DNA from: Hyphomicrobiales bacterium
GTDB taxonomy: Bacteria; Pseudomonadota; Alphaproteobacteria; Rhizobiales; Rhizobiaceae
Direction of reading: 5' to 3'
Assembly: GCA_900468535.1 (NCBI GenBank)
Contig: UBTY01000023.1
Coordinates: 153,365 to 217,364, forward strand
DNA: 64,000 nucleotides
Position 1 is the stretch's first letter; each line of letters starts with the position of its first letter. The translations under genes were made by a program, and so were the position numbers. Below the pieces are notes generated by a model. The model saw nothing but the letters and a program-made list of their open reading frames with translations. It made no database searches and was not told the DNA's origin. Below, piece after piece: positions 35,895-45,927 of the stretch.

Positions 35895-37106
35895 TCATGA
35901 CCTTCCCCATGCCTTGTGAATCAGGCCCTGGATCTCGAAATTCACCGCATCCATGCAATCGATCGCTCGATCGTAGGTCTCGCGGGTGAAATTCGACCGA
36001 TCCAATTCGTAGAGAGTCCGCTTGGTGAGGCCGGCATCGGAAATGGCCGTCGTCTTCACCATCGGGCTCTTGAGGATTTCTTCCGCCAGCATCGACTGCA
36101 TGAACCCGAGCATCTGCACCTGCGGCACGTCGGAGGGTTCGAAACGCGTGATGAGATAACGCAGCCAGTCCATGCTCACGTTGGCGCCGGCCTTCTTGAT
36201 CGTCTTGGTAATATTGCCAAGCATCAGCAGGAACTGCGACATCGACATCAGATCGAGCATCTGCGGATGCACCGTGATCAGGACCGAAGTCGCCGCTGTC
36301 ATCGCAGTCAGCGTCAGGTAGCCGAGCTGCGGAGGGCAATCGACGATCACCACATCATAGCGACCATCGACATCCTCGAGAGCCTTGCCGAACCGCGTGT
36401 AGAAGCGTCGGCCTTCATTGCCGGCCTGCATCGCAAGTGGCGTATCATACTCGTATTCCTGCAGCTCAAGATTTGCAGGGATGATATCGAGCCCCGGAAA
36501 ATTGGTTGGCAGGATGACCTTCTCCAGCGGCACGCGATCGTTGTCGTAGCGGATCGCATCATAGAGAGAAGGGTTCTTGTCGAGTTCCGGTTGGAAGCCG
36601 TGAAGCGCCGAAAAGGATGCCTGCGGATCGAGGTCGACCCCAAGCACGCGATGGCCGGTGAGTGCCAGATGCTGCGCGAGGTGCGCGGCGGTCGTCGTCT
36701 TGCCGGAGCCGCCCTTGAAGTTGACGACGGCAATGACCTGCAGCTTGTCGCCAGGCTTCCGGTGCGGCACATACTTCTTGGCTTCGCTCTTGCCGGTCTT
36801 GTCGAGGAAGAAGCGCAGCTCGAGCATCTGTTCGGCCGTGTAGTACTTCCGGTTCCCTGACATCGTCGTCGGGGTGGGGCCCTTTCCGTCGAGGTAAAGG
36901 CGCTTGAGGTTGCTCGGTGTGATCCCCAGATAGTGGGCCACTTCGGCAACGGAAAATTGACGCAAGGTCTTCTTTGCGTTCGGAGGATAGTTCTCCAGAC
37001 GCAGTTGATCGAGCTTGCGCGAGATCTCCGCGCCTTGCGCGAGGATCTTGTCGTCGAACTCGAATGACGGAAGAGGATTAAACGCGTTCATTGTCTCCGG
37101 GACCAT
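35895..37106 (-). CDS. repA: Plasmid partition ATPase RepA (ParA family)
   Basis: 403 residues, typical for RepA. An N-terminal helix-turn-helix (FSVAEVAHYLGITPSNLKRL) precedes the ParA core: deviant Walker A FKGGSGKTTTAAHLAQ near 130, GVDLDPQASFSALHG, and VIVDCPPQLGYLT. RepA drives partition with RepB and parS and autorepresses the operon. Start may be 37106 or the internal ATG at 37091 (MNAFNPLP). The gene is first in repABC, with promoter and a second parS upstream. Confidence 0.97.
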   Translation of the reverse strand: MVPETMNAFNPLPSFEFDDKILAQGAEISRKLDQLRLENYPPNAKKTLRQFSVAEVAHYLGITPSNLKRLYLDGKGPTPTTMSGNRKYYTAEQMLELRFFLDKTGKSEAKKYVPHRKPGDKLQVIAVVNFKGGSGKTTTAAHLAQHLALTGHRVLGVDLDPQASFSALHGFQPELDKNPSLYDAIRYDNDRVPLEKVILPTNFPGLDIIPANLELQEYEYDTPLAMQAGNEGRRFYTRFGKALEDVDGRYDVVIVDCPPQLGYLTLTAMTAATSVLITVHPQMLDLMSMSQFLLMLGNITKTIKKAGANVSMDWLRYLITRFEPSDVPQVQMLGFMQSMLAEEILKSPMVKTTAISDAGLTKRTLYELDRSNFTRETYDRAIDCMDAVNFEIQGLIHKAWGRS

Positions 37107-37201
37107 AATGGCGATAGAAAAGCCGAAATTGGCTAAATGGCGTCATTATTGCCGATTCTCTCCGGCTGACAAGGGCGTTGGAGAGAAGGTGGGCGGTATC
37201 T

Positions 37202-37213
37202 GACAGGCCTGTC
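37202..37213. repeat. 12-bp perfect palindrome upstream of repA
   Basis: GACAGGCCTGTC, about 95 bp before the repA start; a candidate operator for autoregulation by RepA (inference). Confidence 0.4.
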
Positions 37214-37271
37214 GATAAGACGCCGATTCTACTGCGGCGAGAAATGCCGGCCGTGATATTTCCACATCTCA

Positions 37272-37287
37272 GTTGACGGCCGTCAAC
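37272..37287. promoter_or_regulatory. parS centromere site upstream of repA
   Basis: GTTGACGGCCGTCAAC is a perfect palindrome fitting GTTNNCNGCNGNNAAC; the symmetry extends to 24 bp (37268-37291). It lies about 165 bp upstream of the repA start. Confidence 0.85.
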
Positions 37288-37645
37288 TGAGCCAGATTCG
37301 ACAACAAACTCCGATATTTAGCCTATGAACGGCGGGCTCGTGGACAGCTCGATGCCATCTGGTCACAGTGAGCGCAGTTCCAGCGGTGGAAACTGTCGAG
37401 ACTCGCACTTATCCGGAAAATACAAGGCCTTAGCCGAATCGGACTCTGGACGAGTTCAGAGTCAACGATTCTTTCATTGCTCTCTCTACGCATGGGGATG
37501 TTCGACGACCGACGATTTGCCGGCAGCGGATTCCGCATTTGCCGACTTGGCGTATAGCGATCTTTCGTCCTAGGTTGGGGAGACCAAACGAGGTGAATTC
37601 CGCCCTCTCCTGCCTCGGCAACGGTGTCGTCAGCCACGAGCAGGG

Positions 37646-38266
37646 GTGAATGTGTGGTCGCGTGCGAGGAGATTGAATAGTTTGCTGGAGGACTATATCG
37701 CCCGCTACGGGGTGGCCGCCGTCTTTGTCGGGGCTGGCATAGAGGGAGAGACGGCAGCCTTCCTCGGAGGCATCCTCGCGCATCGGCACCTTCTCCCCTA
37801 TTGGCAGGTTGCGGTCGCTGCGTGCTTGGGGTCGTTCGTCGCCGACCAGTTCTATTTCTTCGCCGGCCGTTTCGCGTCTCAGTGGTCTCTCGTACAAAGG
37901 CTTGTTCGTTCGCCCTTTCTGGAGCGCGCGACGCAACTCCTCGAAGCGTATCCTACCGGATTTATTCTGGCGTTTCGTTTTATCTACGGGGTTCGAACTG
38001 TCAGTCCCGTTGCGATCGGGCTGTCGAGAGTGTCGGCGAGAAAGTTCGTCATCCTGAATGCGGTTGCTGCCTTTGTGTGGGGTGTGGGTATCACGGCGAT
38101 CGGGTATCTATTCGGAAATGTGGTTGAGGCGATGTTCGGCCGCCTTCTCCTTCACACGCATCTGATAATCGCATTGGCCGGTATCGCGGCAGTACTTGCT
38201 GCAAGCGTCTATGCAATTCGACCGAGGCTGTTTCGCGGGCGAACGGGTACGGGCCGCAGCGAGTAA
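37646..38266 (+). CDS. DedA-family membrane protein
   Basis: 206 residues with about five hydrophobic segments. The DedA/VTT signature is seen: RYGVAAVFVGAGIEGETAAFLGG at about 20-42 and the conserved arginine region FILAFRFIYGVRTVSPVAIGLSR near 110-132. DedA proteins are proton-dependent lipid (undecaprenyl phosphate or phospholipid) flippases in the inner membrane. The start may be the ATG at 37646 or an internal TTG near 37681. It is divergent from repABC and single. Confidence 0.85.
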   Translation: MNVWSRARRLNSLLEDYIARYGVAAVFVGAGIEGETAAFLGGILAHRHLLPYWQVAVAACLGSFVADQFYFFAGRFASQWSLVQRLVRSPFLERATQLLEAYPTGFILAFRFIYGVRTVSPVAIGLSRVSARKFVILNAVAAFVWGVGITAIGYLFGNVVEAMFGRLLLHTHLIIALAGIAAVLAASVYAIRPRLFRGRTGTGRSE

Positions 38267-39389
38267 GTTGCGCTTGGCGGAGAAGCGCGATCGCAGAAAC
38301 GGAGTGTTCATCCCGGCGGATACTCCGCAACGGGATGGGCGCCAAGACGGGTGCCGGTTCGGTCTGCCGGGGCAGTGCCGAGTGACTTTGCAAGTGAGTC
38401 TTTGCCTGCGGCAAATATTTGGATCAAAGCGTTAAGCTGCCCTTTCCCTCACGGACTGCCCTCTACATGACGGCAGACAGGTATCTGCCATTCGTCATCG
38501 TCGAGTAGGGCGCGTCCACGACATCGCTTCGCTCCGATAGATGTAGAGTCCGTCAAGTGCATTCGCTTGAGCCCTAGAACATCGCAGCACTGATACCGAC
38601 CGACCGTCAGACGTCTTCAAGCCGGATGCAGTGGGCTGCGCGGAAGGGCTCGACGTTCCAAGGCGGGATGCGTATCGTGCCTTGCTCAGCAAGCCAGGAT
38701 GGGAGTCACCGTTTCGCCTGAGACGATCTCGTTTGAGCCATGCGCCATTCCTGAAGCCGCTTAGTTTCGTGGGTAAGTTTTGGTGCACTGCTGCGCGCCA
38801 TTGATTGCTGTGTTTTTTCGACTGGGGAGTGTTGCTCTCGCGCGAACTGTGCTTCGGGCCGAAGCGGGGCCAATTGCAGCGAGAGGGATCGTTCGATTGT
38901 GGACCTGGGTCGACGCGAGATGCCGTGAGGCATGTCGCCCCCAATGCAGTCCAAGACCAGATCGGTTCTGCCTGCAGAATAGCTGTAGCCAGGTTGCGCC
39001 AGCTGAATGACCTAGCGACGCCGCCCTTGGATCCTCCGAGGACGATGGTGGGCGAAGCGAGGCTCCGACGGCCTGTGGTCCCTTGATACACGACGGGTTC
39101 GATTTGCTACACCTATATCGTGAGATGACAATGCGGAACCCTCACGAGTGTTCAGAAATAAATACGTAAGAAATGGTCATGTTTATTACGTTGTTTATTG
39201 GGTTCGGAGAGGCATGCGAGCACGGCGGGAAGCTGCAATGGCCTTATGTCGTTATGTCTCGTCTTGAAATTCTCGTCAGCGAGGCATTATGTGGCTTTAG
39301 TGCGGAGGAGGGCTGGTCGTTGCAGGAGCCGCTACACCAATCGTTGCCTGCAACAAACGGGGAGCCGCGCAAGACCGCGACGACCACAA
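38267..39389. other. Long region without an intact gene
   Basis: About 1.1 kb between the dedA-like gene and bioZ. Several frames are open for 80-200 codons but none has a good start, ribosome binding site or protein-like composition. The only suggestive part is a P-loop-like stretch near 38.9-39.05 kb. The region reads as degraded coding DNA. Confidence 0.55.
38894..39091 (-). pseudogene. Possible remnant of a ParA/MinD-type ATPase
   Basis: The minus-strand frame near its start reads PTIVLGGSKGGVARS then NLATAILQAE, which resembles the deviant Walker A region (GGxGGVGKS...NLAxALA) of ParA/FleN ATPases but with the essential GKS changed to ARS. After about 50 residues similarity is lost and other frames look no better. 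I treat it as a decayed fragment; it could be coincidence. Confidence 0.25.
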
Positions 39390-40376
39390 TCAGACGGCAA
39401 ACGCCACAGCTGCTCCGCTAAACCCGGCGCCGGCCGCGGTCATAAGAAGCAACCGTCCAGAGGTCAGTGGCTTTTGCCGATGGGCGACCGAGAGCGAAAG
39501 CGGGATCGTTGCGGCAGAGGAGTTGCCTAAGTCGCCAATAGTGCTGAGCATCCTGTCTTCGCCGATATCGAGTTCGTGACGGACCGCGTCACAGAGGCGA
39601 GCATTGGCCTGATGCGGGACAAAGCATGCTATGTCGGACGGCGCCATTGCCGCCTCAGTCATGACCTGCCGCGACGTACGGCTCATGAGATCGACCGCCC
39701 GGGTGAAAACTTCGCGTCCATCACGCATCGACATCAGTACTTGATCGGCGCGCATGTCCGAGGAGAACGGCAAGCTACTGCCGCCGGCTGGAATTGAGAT
39801 CAGATCATAGCCGCTTCCGTCAGCGGCAAGAGCAGCAGCCTTCAGTCCGCTCTGCCCGGTGCGGCATGGTCCCAGCACGACGGCTCCTGCACCGTCTGCA
39901 AACAGAACCGCGCTGGCGCGCTCGGCGATGTTGATGCGACGGCTTAGAATGTTGGCTGCGACGACCAGCACAGGACGGCCATGGGCGCGCACAAAACTGT
40001 CGGCAAGCGTCAGCGCGTAGAGAAAGCCGGAGCATGCCCCGGCAAGATCAATTGCTCCGGAATTTCCCAATTTGAGTTTGTGCGCCAACAGGGGGGCGGA
40101 TGGCGGGAGCAGATGATCGGGGGTCGAGGTGGCGAGCAATGTCATCGCGATCTCGCTTCGCTCAATTCCGGCATCGTCAAGCGCCATGTCGCCTGCCTGT
40201 GCGGCAAGACCTGTGAGCGTATCGCCTTCAATCGCCCAGTGGCGGGATCGGATACCGGTGCGCCTCTCGATCCAACCTTCTTCGAGCCCAAGGCGATCTT
40301 CGATCTCCCGGTTGAAGACGATCCGTGGCGGTACGGCGTGCCCGAAGCCGGCAAGGCGCGAGGACAGCGAGGTCAC
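39390..40376 (-). CDS. bioZ: BioZ, KAS III-like enzyme of pimelate synthesis
   Basis: 328 residues, ketoacyl-ACP synthase III fold. The catalytic triad is visible: Cys115 in GACSGF, His in [10 protein letters not shown], Asn in GNSSAAT. BioZ replaces the BioC-BioH route in rhizobia and Agrobacterium, condensing glutaryl-CoA with malonyl-ACP to give a precursor of pimeloyl-ACP for BioF. It is last in the bioBFDAZ operon; its start overlaps the bioA stop by 4 bp. An ordinary fabH paralogue is excluded mainly by this operon position. Confidence 0.9.
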   Translation of the reverse strand: MTSLSSRLAGFGHAVPPRIVFNREIEDRLGLEEGWIERRTGIRSRHWAIEGDTLTGLAAQAGDMALDDAGIERSEIAMTLLATSTPDHLLPPSAPLLAHKLKLGNSGAIDLAGACSGFLYALTLADSFVRAHGRPVLVVAANILSRRINIAERASAVLFADGAGAVVLGPCRTGQSGLKAAALAADGSGYDLISIPAGGSSLPFSSDMRADQVLMSMRDGREVFTRAVDLMSRTSRQVMTEAAMAPSDIACFVPHQANARLCDAVRHELDIGEDRMLSTIGDLGNSSAATIPLSLSVAHRQKPLTSGRLLLMTAAGAGFSGAAVAFAV

Positions 40377-41644
40377 GATCGCGGCTCTCCGAGTACCAGC
40401 GAAGCGACTTCGTCGATCGCGTCGTAGGCGGCGGCGAGTTCCTCGGCGCTCGTGCAGTAGGGCGGCATCAGGTAGATCACATTACCGAGCGGTCGGATCA
40501 GCAACCCGCGCTCGCGGAACAGCGCACGTAGGCGCGGTCCGACCTCCGCGAGATAGCCACCTGTCGGCACAGCAAGATCGAGTGCGGCTATCGTGCCGCA
40601 TTGCCGGACCGAGCTGAAGCGTGGATCCGCCGAGAAGCGCGGCAAGTGTTGCTCGTGTTGTGCGGCAAGCTCGGAAATCCGGGCCGATACCGGCTCCTCG
40701 CGCCAGACCTTGAGGTTGGCAACGGCTGCCGCGCAGGCAATCGGGTTTGCCGTATACGAGCTCGAATGGAAGAACATCTTTCGCCGATCGCTGGAGTAAT
40801 GCGCAGCGAAGACGTCACTTGAACAGAGTGTGGCTGCAAGCGGCAGCGAGCCTCCGGTCAGCCCTTTCGACGTGCAGAGGATATCGGGGCTAATGCCGGC
40901 CTGTTCACACGCAAATCGGGTTCCGGTGCGCCCCCAACCGGTCATCACCTCATCGGCGACGAACAGGCACTCATAGCGGTTCGCTATCTCCCTCAGCGCC
41001 TTCAGCGTCGCGTGGCTGTAGAACTTCATGCCACCGGCACCGAGAACAAGAGGTTCAATCAGGATTGCTGCGGCCCTTCCCTGACGGCAGATGGCTTCAA
41101 ATGCATCGAGGGTGTCCTGCTCACGGCCAGCCTCAGGGTAGGGAAGGCGGTCCACTGCAAAGAGCAGCGGTTCGAAGGGTGCATTGAAGACACCACGTTC
41201 TCCGGCGGACATGGTGCCGATGGTGTCGCCATGGTAGCTGTGTTCCATCACGACGATGCGATCACGCGCGATCCCGATGTTGTGGAAGGTACCAAGCGCC
41301 ATCTTGATCGCAACCTCGACGGCGGTTGATCCGCTGTCCGAGTAGAAGACATGCCGTAATCCGGAGGGCGCAATATCGAGCAGCCCGGTCGCCAGTGTTT
41401 CGGCCGGCTCGTGGGTGAATTCCGCGAAAATGATCTGATCATAGGACGCACTTGCCTCCCGGATCGCGGCCATGATGCCTGGGTAACGATGACCATGCGT
41501 GATCACCCACCACGACGAAATTGCATCGAAGAAACGATTGCCGTCCTCGTCGAAGAGATAGGCGCCCTCCGTCGCAACGATCCGCCGCATCGGAGCTTCA
41601 AGGGCATGCTGGGTGAAGGGATGCCAGACGGGCGAGGGGATCAC
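40373..41644 (-). CDS. bioA: Adenosylmethionine-8-amino-7-oxononanoate aminotransferase
   Basis: 423 residues, class III PLP aminotransferase. Motifs: WHPFTQH near the start, [13 protein letters not shown], the cofactor aspartate in [15 protein letters not shown], and the PLP lysine in [11 protein letters not shown]. It converts KAPA to DAPA with S-adenosylmethionine as amino donor. It overlaps bioD and bioZ by 4 bp on each side. Confidence 0.95.
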   Translation of the reverse strand: MIPSPVWHPFTQHALEAPMRRIVATEGAYLFDEDGNRFFDAISSWWVITHGHRYPGIMAAIREASASYDQIIFAEFTHEPAETLATGLLDIAPSGLRHVFYSDSGSTAVEVAIKMALGTFHNIGIARDRIVVMEHSYHGDTIGTMSAGERGVFNAPFEPLLFAVDRLPYPEAGREQDTLDAFEAICRQGRAAAILIEPLVLGAGGMKFYSHATLKALREIANRYECLFVADEVMTGWGRTGTRFACEQAGISPDILCTSKGLTGGSLPLAATLCSSDVFAAHYSSDRRKMFFHSSSYTANPIACAAAVANLKVWREEPVSARISELAAQHEQHLPRFSADPRFSSVRQCGTIAALDLAVPTGGYLAEVGPRLRALFRERGLLIRPLGNVIYLMPPYCTSAEELAAAYDAIDEVASLVLGEPRS

Positions 41645-42279
41645 GAGTTCATCTCCACAAAGGACGCAGCATCGAAGTTTTCGATGAAAGCGCGGCGCAG
41701 AGCGTCCCGCGTCAAGGTCTCAAGGATCGGCAACCGCCCCAGTATCTTCACTTGCGCGATCGCGGCGATTATCGCCTGGCTTTCCTCGTTCTCGGCCCCG
41801 ATGAAGGCGACACCGCCTAAAGGAATAGAACGGCTGCGAAGGGCTTCGATGGAAAGGAGGGTATGATTGATGGTTCCGAGCGACGTTCGTGCACAAAGGA
41901 TGACAGGGATATTCCATCGGGCGAAGACGTTAGCGAAAACACTCTTCTCTGTGAGGGGAACAAGCAGCCCGCCAGCGCCCTCGATCACAAGTGGACCAGT
42001 GGCGTCGGGTGGCGCGAGCAGGTCGGGGTCGATCGTAACGCCGTCGATCCGCGCTGAAAGATGCGGCGAGGCGGGTGTGTGGAGGCGATAGCACTCCGGC
42101 AAGATATGGTCCGCAGGCAGTCCGCTCAGCCTGGCAACCACCTCGCTGTCAGTCTCCTCCTCCAGGCCCGATTGGACAGGCTTCCAGTATCTGGCACCAA
42201 GCGTGCCAGCCAGGGCGGCAGCGAAAATGGTCTTGCCTATGCCGGTATCCGTTCCCGATACCACGAAACGAGGGCTCAT
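41641..42279 (-). CDS. bioD: Dethiobiotin synthetase
   Basis: 212 residues. P-loop GTDTGIGKT near the N-terminus, [12 protein letters not shown] in the centre. It closes the ureido ring of DAPA with CO2 and ATP. The ATG at 42279 overlaps the bioF stop (ATGA) and begins directly before the P-loop strand; a frame start at 42312 is inside bioF. Confidence 0.94.
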   Translation of the reverse strand: MSPRFVVSGTDTGIGKTIFAAALAGTLGARYWKPVQSGLEEETDSEVVARLSGLPADHILPECYRLHTPASPHLSARIDGVTIDPDLLAPPDATGPLVIEGAGGLLVPLTEKSVFANVFARWNIPVILCARTSLGTINHTLLSIEALRSRSIPLGGVAFIGAENEESQAIIAAIAQVKILGRLPILETLTRDALRRAFIENFDAASFVEMNS

Positions 42280-43421
42280 CTGCTGTGCTCCTTCATGGCG
42301 GCTGCGAGGCAATCCAGCATCACCGTGATATCCGACCAGTCGGCATTCAGCGTCACTGACAGCCGCAAACGCGCGGTGCCTTCAGGAACTGTTGGTGGCC
42401 GGATCGCCCGGATATCGAAACCGTCAGCTTGAAGCGCCTCAGCTATTCGAACGGCTCGAGCGTTATCGCCAATCAGGATCGGTTGAATTTGCGAGCGGCT
42501 TGGGGCGATGCCGAACTGGCTTTCCAATCGCGCTCCAAGAAGAACGACGAGGCGCTCCAGTGCCGTGCGGCGCTCCGGTTCGTCTCTTAAAATGCGCAAT
42601 GATTCCCGCACGCCCGCTGCCATAAGGGGTGAGGGCGCCGTGGAATAGATGAAGGCGCGAGCGCGGTTGACCAGATAATCCGCCAGCACGCCTGGCACGG
42701 CAAGCAGAGCGCCGGAAACGCCGAACGCCTTGCCGCAAGTGTGCAGCACGATGACATTCTCTCGGCCTTCAAGGTCTGCGGCAAGCCCTTTGCCGCCGTT
42801 GCCGAAGACACCGGTCGCGTGTGCTTCATCGATTACGAGGAAGCCGTTATGGCGATCCGCAACATCCGCAAGCGCCGACAATGGTGCCCTGTCTCCGTCC
42901 ATGGAATAGAGACTTTCGACGGCAATCCATGGATGACCCCGTCCGCCCTTCTTTCTCCAGCGCTCTATTGCGTCGTCGAATGCATCGGCGTCGTTGTGCG
43001 GGGCCCCGACAGCGGTCGACTTGCTGCCAGCGATTCCTTCGTGGACGCTCGCGTGGATCAGCGCGTCATGAACGATCAGGTCGCCACGCTGCGGCAGTGT
43101 CGAAAACAGGGCGGAATTCGCGGCGTAGCCGCTGCCGAAATAAAGCACCCGCTCGGCCCCGAAGAACTCGGCGGCTTCTGCCTCCAAGGCTTCGTGCTCC
43201 TGGTGATTGCCGCGCAAAAGGCGCGATCCGGTAGCCCCAACCGGCACTCCGCGCTCCATTGCGCACCGAACCGCATCCTTCAGGCGCGGTGCGTTGGCAA
43301 GAGCAAGGAAGTCGTTGGAGGTGAAGTCCACACCCTGCCGCGGGGAGAGGCTGCGTAAACGTGCCTTACCTTGCAACCGGCCGAGCGTAGCCGCGTAGCT
43401 GGACAGAACCGATAATGCCAT
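42276..43421 (-). CDS. bioF: 8-amino-7-oxononanoate synthase
   Basis: 381 residues, alpha-oxoamine synthase. Seen: [41 protein letters not shown] and the PLP lysine in [11 protein letters not shown]. It condenses pimeloyl-ACP with alanine to KAPA. Its start shares an A with the bioB stop (TGATG). Confidence 0.95.
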   Translation of the reverse strand: MALSVLSSYAATLGRLQGKARLRSLSPRQGVDFTSNDFLALANAPRLKDAVRCAMERGVPVGATGSRLLRGNHQEHEALEAEAAEFFGAERVLYFGSGYAANSALFSTLPQRGDLIVHDALIHASVHEGIAGSKSTAVGAPHNDADAFDDAIERWRKKGGRGHPWIAVESLYSMDGDRAPLSALADVADRHNGFLVIDEAHATGVFGNGGKGLAADLEGRENVIVLHTCGKAFGVSGALLAVPGVLADYLVNRARAFIYSTAPSPLMAAGVRESLRILRDEPERRTALERLVVLLGARLESQFGIAPSRSQIQPILIGDNARAVRIAEALQADGFDIRAIRPPTVPEGTARLRLSVTLNADWSDITVMLDCLAAAMKEHSR

Positions 43422-44398
43422 CAGGCTTGCCCCAGCGGCATGGGCGAAAGGCCAAGGCGGTGGAAGAGAGAGACGTCGTGGTCGTCTCCGGGATTATCGG
43501 CCGTCAGCAAAGTATCGCCGACGAAAATGGAGTTCGCGCCGGCGAAGAAGCAAAGCGCCTGCATTTCATCACTCATTTCGGTACGTCCGGCTGACAACCG
43601 CAGGTGTGACGTCGGCATCAGGACGCGAGCGAGCGCGATAGTCCGTACGAAATCGATCGGATCAACAGGTGCCGCATTGGCGAGTTTGGAGCCCGGTATG
43701 GCGATCAGTTGGTTGATCGGCACGCTCTCCGGCGGCACTGGCAGGTTTGCCAATGTCAGGAGCATGGAAATACGATCCTCGACGGTTTCGCCCATTCCAA
43801 GAATTCCGCCAGCGCAGACCTTTATGCCGGCTGCCCGCACAGTCTCGATTGTGTCGAGACGATCTTCAAAGCTGCGCGTCGTGATGATTTCAGGATAGAA
43901 GCGCTCGGAGCTGTCGATGTTGTGATTGTAATAGTCGAGCCCGGCCTGCGCGAGCTTGCTGGCCTGGATCGCGCTCAGCATGCCGAGGGTCATGCAGCTT
44001 TCCATGCCGAGCGCCTTGACGCCTTCGACCATCGCAACGAGCGCATCCATGTCCCGGTCCTTCGGGCTCCGCCAAGCCGCGCCCATGCAATATCGGGTCG
44101 CGCCGGCATCCCTTGCTCGCTGCGCCTCCTCGACAACAGCCGAGACCTCCAGCAGCTTGGAGGCCTTAAGCCCAGTCGGATAATGCGATGACTGGCTACA
44201 GTAGCCGCAATCTTCAGCGCATCCGCCCGTCTTGATCGACAGCAATCGGCTCATCTGGACCGCGTTCGGGTCAAAATGCTGGCGATGAATGCTCTGCGCC
44301 CGGAAGAGGAGGTCATTGAATGGAAGATTATAGATAATTTTCGCTTCTGAGGGCGAAAATCGGGATGTTGAGTTCTGGTTTACGAGCAAGATATGCAC
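43421..44398 (-). CDS. bioB: Biotin synthase (radical SAM)
   Basis: 325 residues. The radical SAM cluster motif is CAEDCGYC near residue 60, followed by [10 protein letters not shown]; later [11 protein letters not shown] and [15 protein letters not shown] stretches are typical of BioB. It inserts sulfur into dethiobiotin. The outer start is a GTG at 44398, but that GTG is part of GGAGAGGTG, which looks like a ribosome binding site for a TTG at 44389; the protein would then be 3 residues shorter. No ATG is available before residue 49. First gene of bioBFDAZ. A BioR-type box lies inside codons about 21-24, and another upstream. Confidence 0.94.
   Translation of the reverse strand: MHILLVNQNSTSRFSPSEAKIIYNLPFNDLLFRAQSIHRQHFDPNAVQMSRLLSIKTGGCAEDCGYCSQSSHYPTGLKASKLLEVSAVVEEAQRARDAGATRYCMGAAWRSPKDRDMDALVAMVEGVKALGMESCMTLGMLSAIQASKLAQAGLDYYNHNIDSSERFYPEIITTRSFEDRLDTIETVRAAGIKVCAGGILGMGETVEDRISMLLTLANLPVPPESVPINQLIAIPGSKLANAAPVDPIDFVRTIALARVLMPTSHLRLSAGRTEMSDEMQALCFFAGANSIFVGDTLLTADNPGDDHDVSLFHRLGLSPMPLGQA
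44328..44337. promoter_or_regulatory. BioR box inside bioB coding sequence
   Basis: TTATAGATAA matches the BioR operator TTATMKATAA. It codes for part of KIIYN in BioB, just before the conserved LPFNDLLF. Confidence 0.7.
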
Positions 44399-44442
44399 CT
44401 CTCCGGTGGTTTTCCACCGATAGCAGAGCGATGGATTTCAAA

Positions 44443-44452
44443 TTATAGATAA
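44443..44452. promoter_or_regulatory. BioR box over the bioB -10 region
   Basis: TTATAGATAA (minus strand TTATCTATAA) again fits the BioR operator. A perfect TATAAT at 44442-44447 on the minus strand overlaps it, so a bound GntR-family BioR would block the promoter. The -35 box is weak. The site is 45 bp upstream of the bioB start. Confidence 0.8.
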
Positions 44453-44739
44453 AAATGCATATCGTTGATAAAATCGCAAGAGAGAAAAAGCGAGCTCGAC
44501 CGTCAGGCGATGGCAGCGAGAATCGGTGCAGTCCAAATTGCCCATGGCAACTGCACGGGCGCAGCCGGTTGGGCTGATGAAAGCGATATGCGTGCCAACT
44601 GTTAGTCGGGTCACCAATCGTCCGAGTTGCAACGGTGGCCGGCAACGTGCGGGCGAAAATCAAATGCGCCCATCGGCCCGCCGATGGGTTGCTTATCAAT
44701 CGCTGGGGTCTAAAGACCCTATTTAGGCGTCACCGGGTT
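44453..44739. other. Intergenic region between bioB promoter and DUF3422 gene
   Basis: Holds the upstream side of the bio promoter and, at 44669-44688, a perfect 8-bp hairpin (CCCATCGG / CCGATGGG, loop 4) 52 bp after the stop of the minus-strand DUF3422 gene, a candidate terminator lacking a long T-run. No coding sequence seen. Confidence 0.5.
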
Positions 44740-45927
44740 CTAGTCGTGTTCAAGCGCATGCTTGACCCGCAAAACGGTCAGGCCGACCGTTGCGATCACA
44801 ATCGGAATGGAAACCAGCATCACGAGCGGACTAACGTGGTAGCCAGCGTGGTCGACCGTCTCGAAGACCACCTTCAGCAAGCTCAGCAGATAGTAGCTGA
44901 TCGCGATGACCGAGAAGCCTTCGACAGCCCGCTGGATCTTCACCTGTGTGGCTGCGCGATCCGCCATCGCCTGGATCTGGATAGTGTTCTGAAGCTCGAT
45001 TTCCATCTGGATACGGGTCTGAAGGAGATCGACCAGATGGGTCGCGGCGCGCGATAGCTGGTCCAGTCGCAGTGCGGTCGCAGCGCAGGTGCGAACGGCT
45101 GGCTTGAAGCGGCGCGCAACGAAAACGCCGAAGCGCTGAAATCCCGGTACGTGTGTTTCCCGTAGTTCCGTTATCCGTTCTTCGACGATCTGCGCATATG
45201 CGGCGGTAGCGCCAAACCGGTTGCGTGTCTCGGCTGTTGCCGAGATCACCCGGGCCGAAAGCGCCGATATTTCGTCGAGAAGCGGTTTATGCTCCGAGGT
45301 CGGAATCGTCAGGTTGCGATCGCTAAGCTCGATCAATCTGGCGTCAAACTCGCTGAGGAGCGGCGCCAGCCGGCGTGCCTCGGGCAGCCCCATCAGGGCG
45401 ATGGAGCGATAAGTCTCGATTTCCAGGATCCGTCGCACCATTCGTCCGAGCCTGTAGGCATTGAGGTCGTTGTTGAAGAGGGCGATCCTGCTCCCTTCTC
45501 CCGGTCGAACGCGAAAATCCGAACAAACCACCGCTGCTCCGCCACCGATAGACGACGCGGCGGTCTCCTGAAAACCCAGTTGCTTGAGGCTAGGGCCGAG
45601 TTCTGCGGGCGCGGCCCCGTTTACCAGAAGCGCAATTCGGCAGATGAGATCGGCCTCGGAGATTCCGTCGACCCCGAGAGAGGATGTCGCCGACACCGGC
45701 CATTCGTGTGCGTCGGCGTCAAGCTGGACGACACGCGTGATCGTGACAAACTCGGTATGTCGTTCGACCTGGGTGCGGATGTGGGGAGCGTCCGCATCGG
45801 TCTTCAGTCTGTCGATGACGGGATCATTCTGGTCACGGGACATGAACGCGAGATGTTCGACCAATGCCGGGCCGGCGAAGTAGATTGACGGTCGGGCGTG
45901 AAGCTCTGCATTGAAGTCCTGGGACAT
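44740..45927 (-). CDS. DUF3422 family membrane protein
   Basis: 395 residues. The N-terminus DFNAELHARPSIYFAGPALVEHLAF is characteristic of DUF3422, a family common in alpha- and betaproteobacteria with no proven function. The middle is helical; two membrane helices at the C-terminus (VIAISYYLLSLLKVVFETV and VSPLVMLVSIPIVIATVGLT) anchor it. The ATG at 45927 has GGAAG six bases upstream and is preferred to a GTG at 45939. Confidence 0.85.
   Translation of the reverse strand: MSQDFNAELHARPSIYFAGPALVEHLAFMSRDQNDPVIDRLKTDADAPHIRTQVERHTEFVTITRVVQLDADAHEWPVSATSSLGVDGISEADLICRIALLVNGAAPAELGPSLKQLGFQETAASSIGGGAAVVCSDFRVRPGEGSRIALFNNDLNAYRLGRMVRRILEIETYRSIALMGLPEARRLAPLLSEFDARLIELSDRNLTIPTSEHKPLLDEISALSARVISATAETRNRFGATAAYAQIVEERITELRETHVPGFQRFGVFVARRFKPAVRTCAATALRLDQLSRAATHLVDLLQTRIQMEIELQNTIQIQAMADRAATQVKIQRAVEGFSVIAISYYLLSLLKVVFETVDHAGYHVSPLVMLVSIPIVIATVGLTVLRVKHALEHD

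Larger units (their letters stand above)
37107..37645. other. repABC upstream regulatory region
   Basis: 539 bp between repA and the divergent dedA-like gene. It holds a 12-bp palindrome GACAGGCCTGTC (37202-37213) and a parS. It should contain the repABC promoter on the minus strand, which I could not place with confidence. Short frames here do not look coding. Confidence 0.6.

Noticed and set aside
39173..39421. 82-codon plus-strand frame near bioZ
   Set aside because: Overlaps the bioZ end and lies in the degenerate region; no supporting start signal.
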